Of a DNA stretch of 64,000 nt, positions 59,836 to 64,000 are shown in pieces (the first letter of the stretch is position 1; the number at the start of each line of letters is the position of its first letter). The notes below the pieces were generated by a model, which saw nothing but the letters and a program-made list of their open reading frames with translations, was not told where the DNA came from and ran no database searches. Position numbers and translations under genes: made by a program. The stretch is from Phoenix dactylifera (taxonomy: Eukaryota; Streptophyta; Magnoliopsida; Arecales; Arecaceae), in contig NC_052394.1 in assembly GCF_009389715.1 (NCBI RefSeq), forward strand, positions 22,694,899 through 22,758,898, in the 5' to 3' direction.

Positions 59836-60761
59836 AGCGTGCCGGTATGCAGGTCTCAGGGCCTATGAGATATGGCGGAGATCATCGGCCTCACTACCAG
59901 ACTCGATGGGTTCAGCACAGGACCTGATGCAGTTATTGAGAGACTCCATGAGAAGTTCTAGATCTATTGAGGATGGAATTCTTAGGGCGTACCTGTCCTA
60001 TCATATATGGCTGGACAGGAATGCTGGTATATTCGAGGAGAGGCGGTCGCCTCCATGGATGGTGGTGGAAAGAGCGGTGCGTCACGCGAGGGAGGTTATG
60101 GTGGCTACCATTGTGATTTTTTCTGGGATGGCTAGGGACACCTAGGGTACTCACACTGTTTTAGCGCCCTGTTTTGTCCTTGTTTCTTGGGTATCCTCAC
60201 CCCTTGGCTATCTCAAAGTAAATTTCGACGGCAGAATGCCAGCGGATGGCGTGACTGGAGGGGTTAGCTTTGTGATTAAAGATTACTATGGTAGGATGTT
60301 TGCTGCAGGTGGGCGCCGGACACCTGGGCTTACTGTTGTTGGGGCAGAGCTGCGGGCTGCCTGGAAGGAGTTATCCTATGCCAGGCAGGTGCTTGGTGTG
60401 GAGCGGGTGCATCTTGAGGGAGACTTAGCGGTGATGATCGACTGGATCCGGAGGTGGACAGGTATGGTGATGGTCACCCCCTTATTCGGGAGATACAGAG
60501 GATGGCTCAGTCGATGGGCGGTTTTTAGGCAGTTCATATGTTTAGGGAGGCGAACAAGGCTGCAGACTGGATCGCCTCCTATGTCATCCGGCACTTCAGG
60601 AATTTTTTGTGGACGTCCGAAGCAGATGTTCCTTTTTCTTTATTGTCTTTATTTTTCCGTAATCTAGATGGGTGTACTCAGGTTAGACTTATATGAATGA
60701 GTAGCCTCTTGTAATAAAATAAAAAAAAAGAAAAGAAAAAAGAAAAAAAAGAAAGAAGGAA
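59836..60761 (+). mobile_element. 5'-truncated L1 3' end upstream of PP2C, with 14-bp TSD
   Basis: AAAGAAACGAATCG occurs at 59822-59835 and again at 60762-60775, bounding a 926-bp insert that ends in an A-rich tail from about 60710. The insert reads as the end of L1 ORF2: LRAYLSYHIWLDRNAGIFEERR, then an RNase H domain (VKDYYGRMFAAGG, ELRAAWKELSYARQVLGVERVHLEGDLAVMIDWI). Stops and frame changes break it. It is the same type as the L1 ends at 28670 and 45609. Confidence 0.92.
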
Positions 60762-60775
60762 AAAGAAACGAATCG

Positions 60776-60990
60776 GTTGCTGACACGCTCGATGTTGAAC
60801 GTAATTTGTGCTGCTTCCTGTTAACTCCTTTCAGCCACCTTCTCTGACTTTTGGCCAAGATATTCTTCGCTGGATTTTTCGTGGATGCGACTGTTGATAT
60901 CACACGACTAATGATATATGATACACGTGGGGGTGGGGCTTCGGCGGCGTATTTCATGCGTGGATCCAGTTGGCGCACGTCGTTCCAAAC
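60776..60990. other. Spacer between L1 and MITE
   Basis: Short unique sequence with no feature recognised. Confidence 0.5.
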
Positions 60991-60994
60991 TTAA

Positions 60995-61766
60995 GAGGCG
61001 TTTGGTGGCCCAAATACGACCATCCAAATAATTTTAGATCATTGTAATTTTATTCTAAAATAATCTGATTTCGATAATCTATGGCCATCATATTTTGGTA
61101 TGCTACATTTTTTGTGGTTAAGATTTTTTGAATATCTACAAATAATCTATTTGATATTTCTTAAAAATTTTAAATAAATCACTGGCCATATATTCAAATA
61201 TATTATAATAAAATATTAATATATTAATTATCAATATATTTTATAAAATATATTTACTAGATCGATAAATTATTAATCCTATAAAGATAGATTAGTTATT
61301 ATTATAGAATTAATATTTTTATATATGCTTATAATACAAATTTTTTTAATACTAATATTTATTTTGATTAAAAAATAAGGCAAATAAAAGTAATATGTTA
61401 AATAATTTTATTATATAAATATAAAATACAACAATATGATTAATAAAATATTACAATATGTCATAATACAATATATAGAATATAATATAATATTGATAAT
61501 ATATTAATGATATATTGGTGTAGTGATTTTTTCTGCTGGAGGAAGATATTTTTGTTCTCAAATTTTAATCCAAGATTGTTACCTTAGAGTAGTTTTGAAT
61601 ATCCAACCTCAAGGGCATGTATTCTATTATTAGAATTGGGTAGTAATTTGAGAAGTAAATATAATTTGAGATCACTGTCTCAATATATCACTAAATATAG
61701 TAATTTCATCATCTCCATCCATTTTATCTTTAATCTTGGAATGATCATTCCATACCAAACGCTTCC
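60995..61766. mobile_element. MITE-like element (Tourist/Harbinger-type candidate)
   Basis: The ends are imperfect inverted repeats: left GAGGCGTTTGGT, right ACCAAACGCTTCC. TTAA flanks both sides (60991-60994 and 61767-61770), which fits a 3-bp TTA or 4-bp TTAA target duplication. The 772-bp interior is very AT-rich and has no coding frame, as in non-autonomous MITEs. Confidence 0.65.
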
Positions 61767-61770
61767 TTAA

Positions 61771-64000
61771 TATTCTCTCATCTGCACAATCAAAAATTTC
61801 ATCAAAATTTTGCATGTCAGCAAATTTTTAATATTTTATCTTTGGTATTTCTAAATATTTGTGGACTTTGTTTGAATAAGAATAAAGAAATAAATAAATA
61901 AAGGTTGAGATTTGTCTGTAGGGGGTTGGGTTCGGATTGCCGGTGAGAGTGATGTCACCCAGGATGGATCCTACTGGGTTCATGGGACAGGCCAGCTCAG
62001 GCTAATAACCACTCCTTTGGAAGCTTTTGACCAACTGCTGTTCATTCAGAATCAAAGTCCACGTGATCAGAGCTTTTCAAATGGTTGTTTTTTAGCCTTT
62101 TAAAACGAAAAAAAAATTCTTTCTAAGTTCGACTCGTGTAATCTGCTTCCGAACCTTTTGAATCACCTCAAAAGAAGGCATCATGTGGCGTCCCAAATTT
62201 TTTAAGGTCAAGGATTTAGAGACTTTCTCAAAGGTGGACGTGGAAACTGAATGCATGGTTTCCTCTTTTTTTTTCAAACGCGTAGACTTTTTGTTTTTTC
62301 ACGTGGATGTTTGAAAAGTATCACAGCTAAACTTAAATTATGATAATTTGAAAACAGGAAGGGCAACAATTGACTTAGTCCATGCTTGGTTCGGGAATTA
62401 AAAAGAGATAAGAGTGGAGATAATTATCCTTATCAGAATTGCTATTCTGATGATTTAATTCTTTTTCTTTGCCTGAAACTTTTAGATTATTTTTTCCAAA
62501 AGCTTTTTTACTCGGAACTTATTCTTTTTGATATGCGAAAGGAGGAGGCGCGAATGAAAAAGGGTTGTATTCTAGGAATAAAATTGTTCCCTTACTTAAA
62601 GCCATAGGTGGACTTTTATTCAGATTTCAAACACAAGCCGAGATTCTATCCATGAGACTCATGTGCCATCTTTATGAGCTTCCATGAATGCGACCAACCA
62701 TCTCATGGTATAAGAACCAACATGCTTGTGACTTGTGTTTGCCCGTATCTTATCCAGATGAGTTAAGATGTCCTCTGATTCATGTTTCTATCCAATACCA
62801 TCAATTCAAATCGCTCATGTCAATTCAGGTCATTTTAGTTGCCCAACGGATATTACCATTCTTATGACGCTGTGTGGGCTTTTTATTTGGATTTTCTAAC
62901 CTCCTCTTTTATTTTATTTTGTTTTATTTTTCTATCTTTCTTCATGATCCCTTTTTCACCCATTTCATATCCAATGAAATAAGTGGTGGGCTATACCACC
63001 ATTTTTTTTTTTTTAAAAAAAAGAAACTAACTGGAGATCATTCATTCATTGGACTTCACTTACAAAAACATGCAATTAACTGGGTAGAACTAAACAAAAA
63101 TATAAGTTATAGAACATTTGCAATTCTAGAACTCGCCACCTATAGGCAATGACCTAAGAGCAAAGGAGGTCAAAGAAGGCATCCATTATTTTCACAACTA
63201 GCCACAAATTTAATAGTAAAAATTAAGGAACCAGTTGCAGTGGAATGGTTGCCAAGAGCTGACATTGCTTTCAGTCCAACAAGTTGCGTTACCTATTTGT
63301 TTATTACCTAAAGACAATATAAAAATATTTGCTTCCAAAGTCTAGTATATGTCCAGATCAATTTAAGGTGGGGTAGGTTGTCTTCACTTCTCTGTGATCC
63401 CATATGCATCAGCAAGAAGAGAAGGTGGTCTGACTGTATCCATTATTTTTCACTGTTGATGAGGAGCCTCCTCCCCGTTGAATTTTTTAGATAGTCATCG
63501 CACATGTTTGGAAAGAAAGCAGTTTCAAGAGAGAGATGGCATTTCTTAGTTGGTGCAAATTCTTTATGTATCTCCTTTGTCAATTACCAAATTCTCCAGG
63601 AACCTTTCAAGATGGGGAAAGTCAATGAGCTGTTTTTTCTTCTTCAAACATATCGTTCTCAATCCATACTAAGAAACGTAACCGCACTGCATCTAATTTT
63701 TATACTTTATAGTCTGAATTTGACAATGTAAACTTTGCTGGAGCCGAAGATGGTATCTTGATATGAGATTCGTTGACCTTCTGGATTCCATGGATGTGAG
63801 GATTTAATCTAAAGTCAATGATGGTGAATGTTTTTTTTCTTCTTTTTTTTTAAGAAGTGGGTGGACGGTAATATGTAGCATGTTCTTTGAATGTACAAAA
63901 TGGAGAGTTTTTTGGGTGATAAAATGGTTTTTGGTTCTCTTAATTCAATAATAGAAACGATCATGTGTGATGGTTAAGAGAGATGAATTTGGCTGGTGAA
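61771..64000. other. Intergenic, no gene recognised
   Basis: AT-rich sequence with poly(T)/poly(A) runs (for example near 63001-63022) and short frames without known domains. The stretch near 62380 (TCCATGCTTGGTTCGGGAATT) resembles a MITE end, but no partner end was found. Confidence 0.5.

Overview
This is a plant nuclear window of 64 kb. The genes have introns, AT-rich intergenic DNA surrounds GC-rich first exons, and LTR retrotransposons, L1-type LINEs and MITE-like elements sit between genes. The protein set and codon style suggest a monocot, probably a palm such as oil palm or date palm. That placement is inference from remembered homologues, not from a search.

Layout. At 1-1181 lies the 3' end of an XBAT32/XBOS32-type RING E3 ligase. 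At 4463-10107 is a four-exon selenoprotein H-like gene with a CxxC redox motif. At 12072-16353 is a decayed but intron-bearing very-long-chain enoyl-CoA reductase (ECR/CER10) pseudogene. At 18824-19414 on the minus strand is a single-exon SIAMESE-related CDK inhibitor.

From about 21447 to 42535 the window is a head-to-tail segmental duplication (unit 1 about 11.3 kb, unit 2 about 9.8 kb). Each unit carries a tandem array of ~166 bp monomers, a full-length U3 snoRNA gene on the minus strand with a plant pol III promoter (USE plus TATA-like box) and T-run terminator, and a four-exon ENTH-domain gene on the plus strand. Unit 1 also has a third, truncated U3 piece inside an extra 1.36 kb segment, and an L1 3' end. 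Unit 2 has a 1.2 kb LTR-like insert just upstream of its ENTH gene, and that ENTH copy has lost its C-terminal tail through a 2-bp insertion.

From 43.7 to 54.9 kb the DNA is mobile: a solo LTR with a hairpin-forming tandem array (43730-44945), a 5'-truncated L1 with target-site duplication (45609-46055), and a complete-ended young Ty3/Gypsy-type element on the minus strand (46678-54876) with unusually long, nearly identical LTRs and a short internal region carrying gag.

At 55764-59348 on the minus strand is a four-exon POLTERGEIST-like PP2C phosphatase. An L1 3' end with a 14-bp target-site duplication (59836-60761) lies about 490 bp upstream of its start codon, and a MITE-like element follows (60995-61766). 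The remaining sequence to 64000 shows no gene I can support.

The protein genes belong to separate housekeeping and signalling roles (ubiquitin ligation, redox, cell-cycle inhibition, membrane traffic, phosphatase signalling) and form no visible pathway. The most distinctive content is the duplicated U3 snoRNA and satellite-like array locus.
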